This document shows, one piece after another, positions 1-13,226 of a stretch of DNA of 64,000 nt. Source of the DNA: Linnemannia hyalina (taxonomy: Eukaryota; Mortierellomycota; Mortierellomycetes; Mortierellales; Mortierellaceae); assembly GCA_019671135.1 (NCBI GenBank), contig JAHRHY010000014.1, positions 122,001-186,000 of the forward strand. The letters are read 5' to 3'. Position numbers and translations under genes: made by a program. The notes under the pieces are model-generated. The model was not told the origin of the DNA. It ran no database searches and saw only the letters and a program-made list of their open reading frames with translations. The stretch's first letter is position 1; every line of letters starts with the position of its first letter.

Positions 1-591
1 GTGGTTGTGGTTGTTGTAGAGGGATGTGGAGTAAGGGAAGAAGGCATTGTTACCAGTGTTGTTGGTATGAGAGAGGGGGAGGGAGATGTTGTTGGCGAGG
101 GAAAGGGAGAGCCAGTCGGAGGCGGGTTGGATAGAGTTGAGGTTGGCAAAGATGTCTCTGTTGTCCAGCAGCAGGGGCATCGAATGGTTCGCACCAGCAA
201 CCATACCGTTGTTGTTGTTGTTGTTTGTGAAGATGTTGTTGTTGGTATGAGAAGGAGAGGGAGTGAGGGGGGAGGGAGTACAAGCGGACATGTAAGGCAT
301 CGAGGTGATGATGGTCACGGGAGAGGGAGTGAGGACTTCGTGTTCAGCGGTGCTGAACAGTGAGTATGAGGAAGAGGAGGTAGTAGGAGTGGAGGTGTAG
401 GAGGAAAGCGGTGGTGTTGAAGAAGACTGCTTGTTATTGGTAGAAGAAGAGGAAGAGGAAGAGAAGCAGTAGTCGTCGGAGAGGAAGGGCATTTCGAGGA
501 TGGTTGTTGACCCCACAGTCGAGGTTGATGTTGTTGTTGCACCAGGAACAGTGGCAGAAACGATGGTTGTGGCGGAGTACTCGTTCAGCAT
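1..591 (-). CDS. N-terminal part of an unrecognised low-complexity protein, possibly a transcription factor (partial)
   Basis: An open frame of 197 codons runs on the minus strand from an ATG at 591-589 to the edge of the window, so only the N-terminus is visible. The ATG has an A at -3 and the protein begins MLNEYSATTIVSATVPG. It is followed by Ser, Thr, Asn and Pro-rich low complexity, including a run of eight Ser near residues 47-54 and a short Asn run, mixed with short hydrophobic/acidic patches such as LDNRDIFANLNSIQPASDW. Codon use is C-ending, like the other genes here, which argues that this frame is real. No domain is visible. Such N-termini are common in fungal zinc-finger or other transcription factors, and the very long non-coding DNA upstream would fit a highly regulated gene, but both points are inference. 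Confidence 0.6.
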   Translation of the reverse strand, partial: MLNEYSATTIVSATVPGATTTSTSTVGSTTILEMPFLSDDYCFSSSSSSSTNNKQSSSTPPLSSYTSTPTTSSSSYSLFSTAEHEVLTPSPVTIITSMPYMSACTPSPLTPSPSHTNNNIFTNNNNNNGMVAGANHSMPLLLDNRDIFANLNSIQPASDWLSLSLANNISLPLSHTNNTGNNAFFPYSTSLYNNHNH

Positions 592-1324
592 CTTTTTGTA
601 TGTGTTGAGAGGGGGAGAGGGAGAGTGAAGAAAAAGGGGTAAGGAAGAGAAGAGAGAAGAGACGTGAGGGATGGAGGTCAAAGGAAGAGAAGGGAGAAAA
701 GAAGCAAAAAGGTGGGGTAAAAAGAACAAAGAAAGAAAGAAACAAAGAAGAAGCAGCGGAGGAGGACGAAGAGAGAAGATGAATGGTCAAAGAAAGAAAG
801 AAAAACAAATAACGAATGGGAAAAGAAAAAAGAAGAGAAAGAATGCGAGGGAAGTGCTTTTTATTTATGTTGTATGTCGGACACATACAGCAGGGGTAGA
901 GGAGTCAAGGCAAGGGAGAAGAGGGGGCAAGAGAGCCAGAGTAGGGGTCACAAAATGTCTTTGGACTCAATACACCCTGTGCTCATTGAATTGAATATTG
1001 TACTAGGATAGTACGCAAACAAATGTGTGTATGTTCCTTTGCTTTGCTTTGCTTTGTTTTGCTTGGCTTGTCGCTGCCTTTTGCTCACTCTCTTACACTT
1101 ACTTACTCTTCAACTCAACACTACTCAACCCCACTCTACGCCTGGCTCTATCTTCCCTTCACTCTCACTCATTGTACACGTTGTACTCTGGGCTTGCTTT
1201 GCTTACTTTCTTTTCTACTTTCTACCCACCCACTCTGTCCGAGGAATGGGCTGACACTCGGCAATTGCTTCCAGAAACATAACGGGCTATCATCCTCATT
1301 CCCTCCTCTATTGTCCTTTTTTTT

Positions 1325-1439
<115 letters not shown>

Positions 1440-4400
1440 TTCTCTCCTTTCTCTCTCCTCAAGGCTTTCTCTTTACTTAATGCCCTCTCGCTGGCAACAT
1501 GGCCTGGGCGAAGAAAAAAAGAAAGCGCTCAGTCTGTAAACAACAAAAGGTCAAGTGCATTGGTTGCACCGTCGCACTGTCGGCACTCGAACAACTGGAA
1601 CGAATAACCAATTGACCATTGGCCTGACCATCTCACTTTTCATCTTGACCCAGTCAACTCCATGAGAAAATATAAATGAATAGACATAGAGTACTATCTT
1701 TGTTTGGTAATAAAAAGAGACGAGACTGAGAGGCTGTACTTATAATTGCAAGGGCAGGGGTGTGTGTGTGCAAGTGGATTGAGGCTATCAGTAATAACCA
1801 GGAGTAATAACAGGAGAAATAGGTGAAGGAGCAGGTGGAAGCAAAGCAAAAACAAGAGAGAAAAGGCTATAATAAACACGCGCGATTGAATAGTGCAGTC
1901 AATTCATTCTTCTCCCTCTTTAATTTTTCACAAACAGTGCATCCTCTCATACAATTCAATTACAGAACTGTATTCAATCCCGTGGACCATGGATGGGATT
2001 ACTTTTTGCACTCCACTCCACTTCCCTCTTCCCTCCCTCTGCCCTTTACCTGACTTACCTTCACTCTTCTTCAACTTTCTATTTGACTTTCTCATTCGTT
2101 CTCCTGTCCCCTGGGCTTGGACACCCATATCCAGTTCGCTGGCATAGGCTAGACCCCCAACCTTGGCCACTTTTTAAAGGTTTTGTTTCTTCTCCACTTC
2201 TTGTAATTCTATGGACATCATCGTGTGGACTCTTTCTTGTTTTATGGTTTTTCATTTCCCTCACTCTCTCTTCCCTTCTCTCTATCTTTCTCTCTCTCTT
2301 TTCTCTTCACCCAGTCACTCGCCTGGCCATTTTCTCTTCTCTCTTTGCCTCCCGTCCCCTCATCGAACCATTTTTGGCTCTTTTACCTTTTTCAAGGGAA
2401 AACTCAACTCTCGGCACCGAATAAGAGGGCGAGAACGAGGAGTTAAGATGAATGAGGGAAAGTGAACGAAAACTGAGAAAAAAAATGAGCTTAGTGAAGT
2501 AGTATTAAGTGTACGAGCGACCGGAAATGAGGTGAAGACTGAATCGGATTTAGGTACCTCAATGCAGCTTGTAAGAGAGTGAGCCAAGGGCAAGAAACAT
2601 ACATATATGAATCGTAGAAATGAATAAATGAACTGTATGAAGTGGACTCGGAATATGAATATGGCAAGTCTGGGGTAATAGTTGTGTCTGTATCTGTGTC
2701 TGTGTAGTTGAGAGAGAGTGCGTGGACAGGGTCAGATGAATGAAAAGGGTCTACCCTTGCCCACCTTCCCATCGTCATTTTCTCATTCCCTTCACTCGTT
2801 TCCTCTCAACAATTCATCGGTCCAGTTCCAATATATTTCTGGCGCATTGAATAGACATACAATCCCCAACCAAACACATTCGGTGCCTGAGTGCGCACAC
2901 CAAACAAGCATGAGGCACCACAAGCGAGCAAGCGAGCTGAAGACAAGAATAACAAAAAAAGAATTGTCTAAACTAACAACAACAACATGAGCAGACAGAC
3001 ACCTCGCCTCGTCTCGCCCAGCCTTTTGCCCTTCTTCCACTTCTGTTCACTTCCTCTTGCCGGCTGTCTATCGACAACTCGTGCTGACTGCCGCTTCAAT
3101 CCCAATCCCAATCAACCATTGATTGACATCCAGTCAACCCATCTGTCGCCATGGCTGACCAGACAGAAGCAGTCCCTTTTTTCTGCTCTCTGTGCCGCCT
3201 GTGTGTAACCTTGTTTTTTATTACACAGGTTAACGCAACGCCTTAAGTACGGGTGGTGAAACTTTATTTTTCGGACTGCGATTTATCTGTATTGATCATC
3301 AGTAGTCAATCGAATGAAAAGGACCCACACAAACAGTCAATCTGTAAATGACCGAAACGTCAATAAGTCTTTTTGTCAGTTACACAGTTTACAACATGGT
3401 CAATCAAAAACGAGGTAGGTTGGTGGCAACTTGGATGGCTGATCACTCGTTCCTAGCGATGAATAGATACCTCGTAGAAGAAGGGAAGAGTAAACGAGTC
3501 AAGTCGGCAATGAGCTTCCAGCTGAAGAGCGGCATGGGCAAGCGGGTAGGACCGGATGATTTTCTTAGTGAATCGCGTCTTCATTGCTCTTCTCCTATCT
3601 TTATTCTTTTGGCAGCCATTCCTTGTGTGTCCCCTTACACCTGGCAATAATATTACCCAAATGCATAAATGACCCTGAGCGGGAAAAGAACGAAGAGAGG
3701 GTCGTCCTGTCAACCTTAGTCTCTTTGCCAAGCCTTAGTCTTCCATGCCCTGTCAGCAAGGCAAGGGAGAGAAAGGCAAACTCGTTCTCTCTCGGTCAAC
3801 TACTCGTACGACAAGAACATGTGCAAATAATCAAACAAGCCAAGTTTTATTTGCCATGATGCAAAAACGTCTTGATAGAAATGAGTGTTTGCGTCCATTT
3901 CACTGTGGCCAAACAGACAAGGCAGGTCCATTTGAACGTCGTTTGCTCGAAGTGCTCCCCTTGTCGTTCATGTCGTACCTTTTGCAATTCTAAACTATTT
4001 TTTTCCCTTGTTGGAAGTTCATTTAGAATCGGGACCGATCCGTAGATCCGACCGTTAATTGCATGATCCCTGGCCTTCCTTCAGCATTCTTTGTTCACAT
4101 GAAGAAAAAGATGGCGCCTTTTTGTTTGATTGCAAAAAGCGACCAAAACGTTTGTTGGTTGTTTCTATTCCGCTGCCAGACCTTTATTCATGCACACAAC
4201 ATTTTGTCCCTGCCTCATGTTACTGAATGACTCCCCTCCTCGTCCTTCCCTCTCTTCTTTCATCCCCTTTTCTTAATTGGAGCTGCATAGCAATGGAATC
4301 CCTATCCCTTGCTAACCACGGACTCTTTTCGTTAATGCAATTATTATTATTTTGCAGGGAGAGAACGGCGGGAGGTTTGAAAGAGGAAAGAGGGAGGGAA

Positions 4401-7400
4401 AGAAAAAGAACGCGCCCAAACATGGACTCACTCTTCCTTTTCTTCTTTTTTTCGCGGTCTCCTTGAAAAAAGAAAATATCGCTGATGATACTTGTGTTTA
4501 TCGCTCTCCCATGAATGGTCGGGGAAGTCCTTAGACCTTTTTTTTCATTTTTCCCTTGTTTTTCCTCCCTTACCTTGTATTACTTTTTTTCTTCCTATTG
4601 ACGTTCCTTGGCCAGAGAAAAAAAGAAACGTTTAATTTGCCTGCAAATAGGACTTTCATGAACCTTGTTTGAGGAAGGACGTTTCTGTCCAACCGTCCGT
4701 TCGTTCTTAGAGGTCGTGGGAAAAGGATCCTCGGGGTTCGCGATAAGAATTCTGAACCCTCTTTTTTTTTTTCTTCTTCTTCACACTTTGTTCTTTGTTG
4801 ACCTCCCCGCTGTAGTCGACACATATCTCTTTTTTTTTGTACCATCATCAGGTCGTACATGCATCTGATGCAGGTAGATGCAAGGAAGCATGTGTCGATC
4901 TTGTCCTTCTAGATTGCATGTGTATCATTAGAAAAAGACGCAACGGTTTGTTCGAGACAAAGATGTAAGCATAATCAATCAAGCCCCCTTTTTTTTTTCT
5001 TCCTTTTTGTTGATTGTTACCCTTGATTCCACAATGTAAAAAAAGTAGGGAGGAGAGGGGAGGAAGGCAAGGGGGAGGTTGTCGAGAGGCTGAGAAATAA
5101 ATGTCAAAACACACACACATCAATTCGCGACATCTAGCACCTTACTCAATTGCTATGAGGCAAAGGGAGGAGATCTCACCGATGGATAGATAGTGATCAA
5201 TGGAGTAAAGTAATGACCTCTAAGCTTAGTACCATTGCCGCCTATAGTTTACTGTCTGGCAACTAACAGAATTGTCAAAAGACGACATTAGCCTAGACAT
5301 CTCTCTCACACTCTGTCTCTCGCCCTCCCTCCCCTAAATTAGCCAGATGGCGAAATGGTAGCCAAGAGGCAAAAAGCCTTTTTGCCCAAGTAAACATAAC
5401 CAACAACATGCCCCTTTCCCAGTACACAACAAGGCCCCCTTACTGTCTTTATAAACGAGGATGTGGACTCTCTCTCCTGGTGAGACAGACATATGGTTAA
5501 CAAGGCCGTTTCTTTTTTCTGTTTTCTCAGGAACATGGCCTATTAAATTGTTGGTCCGTGGGATGTCCGATGTCGCCATTGCACCCTCCCTCCTCTCAAG
5601 CATCCCTTAAAGTTTTCTACAATGTACTGTCTGGACTCTTAGTGTACTCCTCTCATGGTACTAGCCAACTGATGCCCAATGGTTACTTTGTATCTGTGTG
5701 AACATCATAAATGAAGAAAAGAAGGAAATGAGGAAACCGTTAAGGAGTTGTGCGGTGATGGGAGAAAACAGAAACGGAAACTCCGGCGCAACGTGAGAGT
5801 GAGGGGAAGGAGGGGACCGTGAGCAAAACAACCAAATTGGTTAGTTGGTTGGTTGGTTGACTTAACCCTTGTGGTACCATAAGGGCACCTTGTGTCTCAA
5901 GATGAGAATATAATTCACTGCAAGGACCCTTCTTCTTCTGCAGGATACCGGTTCTCCGACGATGGGGATGCACGATGCTGCTGTGGGCGTTGACTATTGA
6001 CAGGAATGTCACCTTCTGCTGTTTTTTATGTGATGGTTCGATGTTAACTTTCTCAAGAAAGGTAACACACGTTCTCGGGGGGACATATGCAAGGCGAGTA
6101 AGAACGTGTTCCGTAATCCTGGATGCATGCACATACTCCCCATCGATCTCTTCCATTTTTTTTTCGTTATCGCATCTGTATACCTTCTCCACATATATGC
6201 GGTGCGAACAACTAAACCCCTTCACATTCCTTGCGTTCGCGTCTTTGTTTGTTAATGTATTCAAACAGCAGGTCTCGTTCAGATTACAATGGGAATGGAA
6301 TGTTCGGTGACCTTGCTTCATCATTTCCCGCCATCAATCTCCCTCTTCATCGGTACTCCGTACCCCTTTTTCTATCCTTCTTTCTTTTCTTCTCCGCTCT
6401 CCATTCTCTACATTAAGGCACCATTGTGGAGAAGTGAGATGCATTGCACCGACCACCAGGAAATATGAATGTTCTCTAAGATTCTATCATTACACCCCGC
6501 ACGTTTGAGTACCCTTATGTCTCGTATTGACCAACACTCGCATCTGTTATCCCGCACCATGCTGGTAAAATTCCGTCATCCTGTCTCTCGTCAACCGTCA
6601 TGCAGGGCGCCATCTACTAGTGGCCGTAGCATTTACGGCGGGGGTGAAAAAAAGAGGGTTACCTTTGGTTTCAGTATTATTGTTTTTTTGCTGACTTTCT
6701 TTGGTTGTTTGATCAATACTTACATTCAGCATGCGTAGGTTGTGCTATGTGCGCAATGGGTCACTGTCCACAAAAAATGTATCATGTATATCTGGAATGG
6801 TACTCCTTGGCTAGCATAGCATTGGTGGCGGAGGCAGTGGTCCTAGCCAAAAAGCCTTTTAGGATTAAGGTAATAATATATCCTCTGAGTGACTGTCATA
6901 GGCCAACCTTGCTTTGTGCTGCCCTCTTGAACGAAAGAAAGACAAGTTGGTGAAAGGAGGGGGAAAAAAAGAGTCAAAATTTTTGTGTAACGATCGGGAT
7001 CTGATAGGGTATCTCCATCCAATCATATCCGTCCATTACCCCTCGTCACGCCTTCAACCATCTTGAATGGAGAAAGATTTTTTTCTCTTTTTTCTTGATC
7101 ACTGGAAGGCGATGCTTACTCTTCCCCTGCCTTTCTGGTCGCCGTCTTTTATTTTTCTCCTCTCTACCAACTCCAAGTTGATACAGTTAACGTACAATGT
7201 CTTTATATTCTTTTCTTTTATTAGAGTGGCAGTTATCGATCAGAGGGAGAATGAGCGAAAGGACGCGATCGCAGAGCTCTGAACGAGAACACACACAACG
7301 AAGAACACCGCATCGGCACTTTGATCTTTTGTCGATGGTATTTGCCTCTCCGTTTAAAATACACACACACCGCTAGTCCGATGCATACAAACATTGAGGG

Positions 7401-8544
7401 CACCACAAACCACCACCTTACCATTACTGCAGCTGGTTTAGTTTTCAGCTAGCGCCAAAACTCCTTCCTTTATTAGTTCAATTTTTTTTTCTCTCTCTCT
7501 CTCTTCCCCAGTCTCTTTCATCCCAGCACCCATTGCCCCTCCCGCTCGATTTTTTTTTATTTACCGGTCTATAGTTGTGGAGCGGGCTATTATTTCGAGC
7601 GCCAAAGATCCATAACAAACAGAAGAAAGTATCCCATCCAAGCACCCAGCGGAGAGTTTAAATGGTCCAAAACTACGGAAAAGAAAAAATGAGAGAAGAA
7701 AAGAGACGGAAAATAATTCTGCATCGATATAATAACAATTCGAGAAGGGAACAACTCGCTCCTCTCGGTCTTTGTTTGCATTGGTCCACCAGGAGCGAAG
7801 AAAACAAGAAAGGCAGAAGGAAAAGAGAAGGGAAAGAAGAAAAGCACGAGTTAGATAGAATAAAACGATTGACAGGAGCTATAAAGAAAGGGCTGTACAT
7901 TTTGTGTCTTGCTCTCCGGGTATTTTTCCTACGAAACTGGGTCAAGAAACGATTGGTTTTTGCCGGCCTTCTAGCATTGGAAGAAAAAGAAGAGTAGAAG
8001 AAGAAGAGAAAAAAAAACTCTAATGGAGGTCATCTATGCACAGCAGAGAGTTTGGAGGCCGCCGCTCTTACTCCATTGCCTTCTCTCTTCCTCTCTCTTT
8101 TTTTATCCGCCCTTGTATTCGTCTCGATATTCAATAGAAGCTAATAGGTTATTTTATTTGTTTAGTTTGTTTGCTATTTAACTTTGAATGCTTGGCGTTC
8201 TTTACTCTATGTTACTAGGAAAAGTAAGCTGCAGCAGGAAGAAAAGTGCGGCGGAAAAATAAGAAAAAAAACGAAGTGGGTGGATATAGGAGGATAGGGA
8301 GGACAGGGGATGAAGGAAGAAGAAGAGAACAGGAGTATGGATTGAGAGCAATAACCGAAAGAAACAGAGGAGAGAAGAGAGAAAATGCTGCAAGGGAAGA
8401 GTCTTGACAGCGAGGGAGGGAAAGGAAGAAAAAGAGAGGAAACCCCAGTTAGATCGAAAGAGACCTATCACGTTCGCGGATGCCCTGGTGACCATGAAAG
8501 AGCAGAGAGTGACGGTAAACGGGACAGCTTGACAGACATGATAG

Positions 8545-8650
8545 GTACAGGGACAGGCAATCAGGGACAGGCAATCAGGGACAGGTAAACAGGGATAGGT
8601 AAACAAGGACAGGGACAGACAGACAGGGACAGGGACAGACAAGGAAAGGG
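8545..8650. repeat. Degenerate short tandem repeat (GGGACAG family)
   Basis: The segment is built from repeats of GGGACAG with spacers. Two perfect copies of a 14-base unit (AGGGACAGGCAATC) are followed by GTAAACA and ACAGACAG variants. No coding role is visible; the apparent reading frame across it is repeat-derived. Confidence 0.85.
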
Positions 8651-9287
8651 GCACACAGGAACAAGGAAGGCACCTCTCGATGGTTGGATAGTTAGCCTCT
8701 GTGCTAATAGACACCTGACCCAATGCGCTAAGTAGCTCTCTTATTAAATGCTATCCAAAGCTTTCAAGGTATATATGCTACCGTGACGGAAAAGAACTGT
8801 CATAGCCTACCATTGGCGCGCCCATCCTGGACCATGCAAGTAACCCATGCATGCACTCTCCCATGTCCCTTAAAAACAACAACAACTGCAACCGCATATC
8901 AGTTACCCACTTGCGAAAACAAAGTGAAAATAAGTGATGAAGTGACTGCGACTCTTTCGGTCTAGCCTTTCATCTAGGCTGGCTGACCTAGTTTTTTTTT
9001 GGGGGGGGAGGAGTGTGCAGGAAGACGGGAGATGGGCTGACTGGGATGTAATCGGAGGGAAGGAAAGCAGGAAGGAAGGACATGAGAGGAAACGCTGAAT
9101 GCCACTGGTTCCTCAGGCGTCATCGTTCGTCCTTATTTTTTTACGATTTCTTTTCGTGTTAACTATTGATGCATTCATTGAACTGGGTAAGCAGAGCTTG
9201 GAAAGTAAGGCAGGGCAATGGCGGACTGAATATGTGTTCGAGTTATTTTGTTTTTTATTTCTTTGAATGCATCGATTTGAGCCTGCC

Positions 9288-9345
9288 TAATGACTGACTG
9301 AATGACTGACTGACTGACTAACCGAATGGTCGACTGACTACAGTA
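9288..9345. repeat. (GACT)n tetranucleotide repeat, imperfect
   Basis: Repeated TGAC/GACT units are interrupted by AATGA and CGAATGGT. It is a simple repeat within the gene-free tract. Confidence 0.85.
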
Positions 9346-12300
9346 GCTGAGTGAATGAATGAAAGTGTCCGAGAGAGAGAGAAGGATACCCATGCATGGC
9401 TGGCGACAAGGTTTTGGTTTTCTGTCAAGTGCTGGTTTTTCTCTTCCTTCATCGCTCTCTCTCTCTCTCATTCTCTGTCTCTCTGTTGTTTTGTGATGTT
9501 TTGGTTTCCTGCAGGGTTGAGCTATCAGCTCACAAGAATGACAGAACACAGGTACACATGTCCTCCGCCTGACTTATTGAGGATGTGTGAGAGAGTTGCG
9601 ATGGAAGGGAGCAAGAAAAACATTGAGAGTGAAGGAGTCAAACGCCCAGGCGAGAGTCATGAAGGAAAGGTAGCGAGAGCAACAGGAGGAGTTTTTTTCA
9701 TTGCGCAACATAATCATATTTTCTCATTAGAATGTCAGATTCCTTCTTTTCTCCTCATCGTATCATTTGTATTTTTTTTCCTTGAAGCATTAAATGGATG
9801 TACAAAGTATGACAGTGGCTCACTATCGGTTTCTCGGATCTATGAATGAAATGAGGAATGCGCGAAAGGAGAAAAGAGAAAAGGTACCAGAAAAACAAAG
9901 AATGAACAAATTGGCGAAACAACATTTGTGCAAACATTGTATTGCTCTCTTGAACTTATGAACCAAGATCATCATATCCGAACGAGAAGAGGAAGGGAAA
10001 GGGGAAAAAAGATATGCAAGGGTCACTTTCCCCCTGACCCTTACCTTACGCCCAAGATCAAGGTTGCTACACAAAGAGCACTTTCTCTCTCTCTTTTTCC
10101 TGTCATTGTTGTTTTCTATCCTCTTGTTGTCTGTTCGGATGTAGGTGGTCGCGTTTAAATTGCAATTGATGCAAATTGGAAACAAACAACAAAAAGGGTA
10201 CACGATGCACCGAGATTTTTGTTGTTCTTTCAGATCATTCTCTTTCATTGTTTTTTGAAAGACAGGAAATGAGGAGTGAGAGCAGGAGGAAAACAAAAGG
10301 AAAAAGAGGAAGATTGGCAGAGAGAGGACCCGTGTGTCGCAGGTTTAGTGGTATTAGAGTCCATGAAGAGAAAACGAGAGCAAACAAACAAAACAATGTC
10401 AATTCGAAGATCGGGGGCGGTGAGAGTGAGCGAGGCGTTTAGTTAAGGAGGAAACCCAAAAGAAGGGAGGAGGTACGAAAGGAAATAAGAAGGAAGAGAG
10501 ATTGTACGACAAGGAGCTGTTGGGGTAATGGTTATGATAATGCAAGGGTTTATTAGCGCTCTCAACTAGTGTAGTTGACTTTGTTGTCATTTTTGGTGCT
10601 GCTTCTCGTTTTCTGTTGACAGAGAAACAAAGAAAATCATGGTACCCATGGTCAATGGGCAAATGAGGCAATGCGGGTTCATACAATTTAGACAATGCGG
10701 TCGGGAGGTAAGCGAAAGTGGGCGATATGGCTCTCAGTCTTGATGGGTTTTTTTCCGGGACACCATGCATGACCACTGCCTGCACCTGTCCAAGCAGGTG
10801 AGCAATGTAATTTAGCAAAGAGAAGAACATACACAACCTTCTACACAGAAGGATGAGAGAAGACAGCCAGTAAAGGACTGCAGGCAAAGTCATCATTTGA
10901 ACATTGAACAAGATTAGAGATGTTAGATACCATTCTCTCCCTTCTCTCCTCCCTCGCCTTCTCCTCTCTAGATTCTGTAGACAAAGCGTAATGATACCGA
11001 TAGGAATGGTGTTTAAACAAAGGTGGTACCAAGTTTGTTGTTGTTGTTAATGTAGTTGTTGTTGGACGGACAACAGACATATAGTTGCCAAGGCCATGTC
11101 CGTCCCTCTCCTGTCCTCACCCACAGTGTTTGGAAGAGAGACAGAGAAAGTGGACAACAGGTAGAAAAAAAGGGTACCTTTCGATCTTCGTTTTGACATT
11201 CAAACCTTTTAGGCCTGTCACTCAGCCTTCATTTTGCTTACTCAAATTTTACCCTTTGTTGTTTTATCGTTCTCGGTTCATCGTTAGTTCTTTCTTCCAG
11301 CGCTCTCATCCCTCAGGTCATCCAATTGCCTCACCTTCATTCAAACCTTTTCTACTGCTTTCTCTTTCTCTTCCTCTTTCTCGTTTTCACTCCTTCCCCT
11401 CCCTCTCCTTAGGTCACCTCCCTTTCCTTCAAAGTCCGATCCGGGGGGGAAGGAGGGGGGCAAAAAAGGACAGCAGAACAGCAAAGTAGTTTTTTTGTTT
11501 GTTGTTGTGTGAGCCCTCGAAATGAGAAAAAGAGACAGGCATCAAGCATGACATGGACATGGTTGGGTTTCTCCGTCATTGTTTTTTTCTTTGAGCAAAC
11601 AAAAAAAAAAGTGAGCGCGGGGGGAACAAATTTTCTTTCTTTCCACCTCCTTCTAGTTCTAGCCTAGTGCGTGACTCACTCATGGACACCTACGTTTTCC
11701 CAAAAGGAGATATGGCGTAGAAAGGTATGGGGTTGCTCCTTCAAATTTGCTCGTAATTGTTCAATGTTGTACGCGGCTCATACGTCGTTCCTATGACAAT
11801 TGGCGATTTCTCCTTGTTCGATATATCATAGCTGCTGTGCCCCGGTAAAACTCCCATTCCTCTAACGAAAAAGAACAGCCTCTTCTAGAATCATACTTTT
11901 TTCATTGAATTGTTCAAGAAAAGAGGAATTAAATTACAAGGAGAAATCCTAAGAGCGAGCATTGCTCAAGTCCGCTGGACCAGTAGCTGTCCATGCTTTT
12001 TCTCCGTTCTGATTTATTCAAGACATTGGCCCTTCTTGTTTTCGCCTTTTCTAGTAGTCCATCGTAGTCGCAGTAGTAGTCGTGGTCGTAGTTTGAGTAC
12101 TGTACAACGGGGTTTCAATGGGCAGGGGTGAATGCACTCCTGCATGAGTGTGGTAACAGGTGAGCGCCTCCCTCTCTCCCTTCTCCCTTCTCCTTCTCGT
12201 TCCGTTTTGTTCCCTCTCTCTATCTGTTTCTCATTCTTCCACTTATTTTTCCGTCCTTCCATCTATTGGAGAGACAGAGGCATGAATGAAAGAAAGGAAA

Positions 12301-13185
12301 ACAAATGAGGATAAAAGGCATTTTCCAGGGGTTGAGTGAAGAGAGAGGTATGTAGGACGAGAGGATTCCAAGGAGGGATGAACATTCATCAGGGGCAATT
12401 GGGGACACGAGGAATGACCACGCTCACTATTTTATCTCCCTCTCTTCTCTCTCTCGCTCTAGCGTTTGTCGTTGTCGCTCTTCTGGCCCCTCCTTGATTT
12501 GTTGTTGCAATGCTGACGAACGAAAAGAGGGGAACGAATCTCAGAACGAATCTCTAGACAGAAATGGTATAGAGGTAATGGTATATGATGGACGGTCAGG
12601 TAAACAAAGAGAGGGGCGAAGATTGACAGAAGAGATGGACGAGATGGACGGACAACCCTCTCTCCATGAATGGTGTGAGCGAGGAATAAGACGATAGAAA
12701 CAAAAAGTGGGGTGTGGTCATTCTAGTCATAGACCAGCTGAGGAAGTGGGTGACAAAGAGAAAAAGAAGGGAGATCAGAGCTCTCTTTGCTTTTCTCGCT
12801 TCTTAATATTTTCTGCCGTTCTCTTTCGTAATGAACGATACGTTGTGATGAAGGTCGCGTTCTAGACAGAGTATTTACAGGGAGGGACTTGGAACATGAT
12901 GGATGGATGGAGCATTGAGATTTTTATTTGGTTTTTGGTTTTGGCGCAACAAACAACAAACAGCAGACAGCATTGGCAATTGAAAAACAAACCAAACCGA
13001 AAAAGCAAACCAAACCGAGAACGACAAGAATCGCGATTTGAGAGTGCGAGTGATTGCCCGCTCTTTTTTTTTTCTTTGTTGTTGTTGCTGTAAATGGACG
13101 GTACGTTGACAATTTGGAAATGGGCGAAGTGCCCATCCACCAACAACAACACAAACAAAGACGCAGACATACAAACCAAACAAAC

Positions 13186-13226
13186 GCAACAAACAAACAT
13201 ACAAACATACAAACATACAAACAAAT
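13186..13226. repeat. Tandem CAAACATA-type repeat
   Basis: Four to five near-perfect copies of an ACAAACAT unit follow a longer CAAA-rich stretch (about 12950-13260). The strand asymmetry (A and C on the plus strand) extends beyond the perfect repeat. Confidence 0.85.

Noticed and set aside
5740..6324. 194-codon minus-strand frame in the gene-free tract
   Set aside because: Random-looking composition, no family pattern and codon use unlike the real genes.
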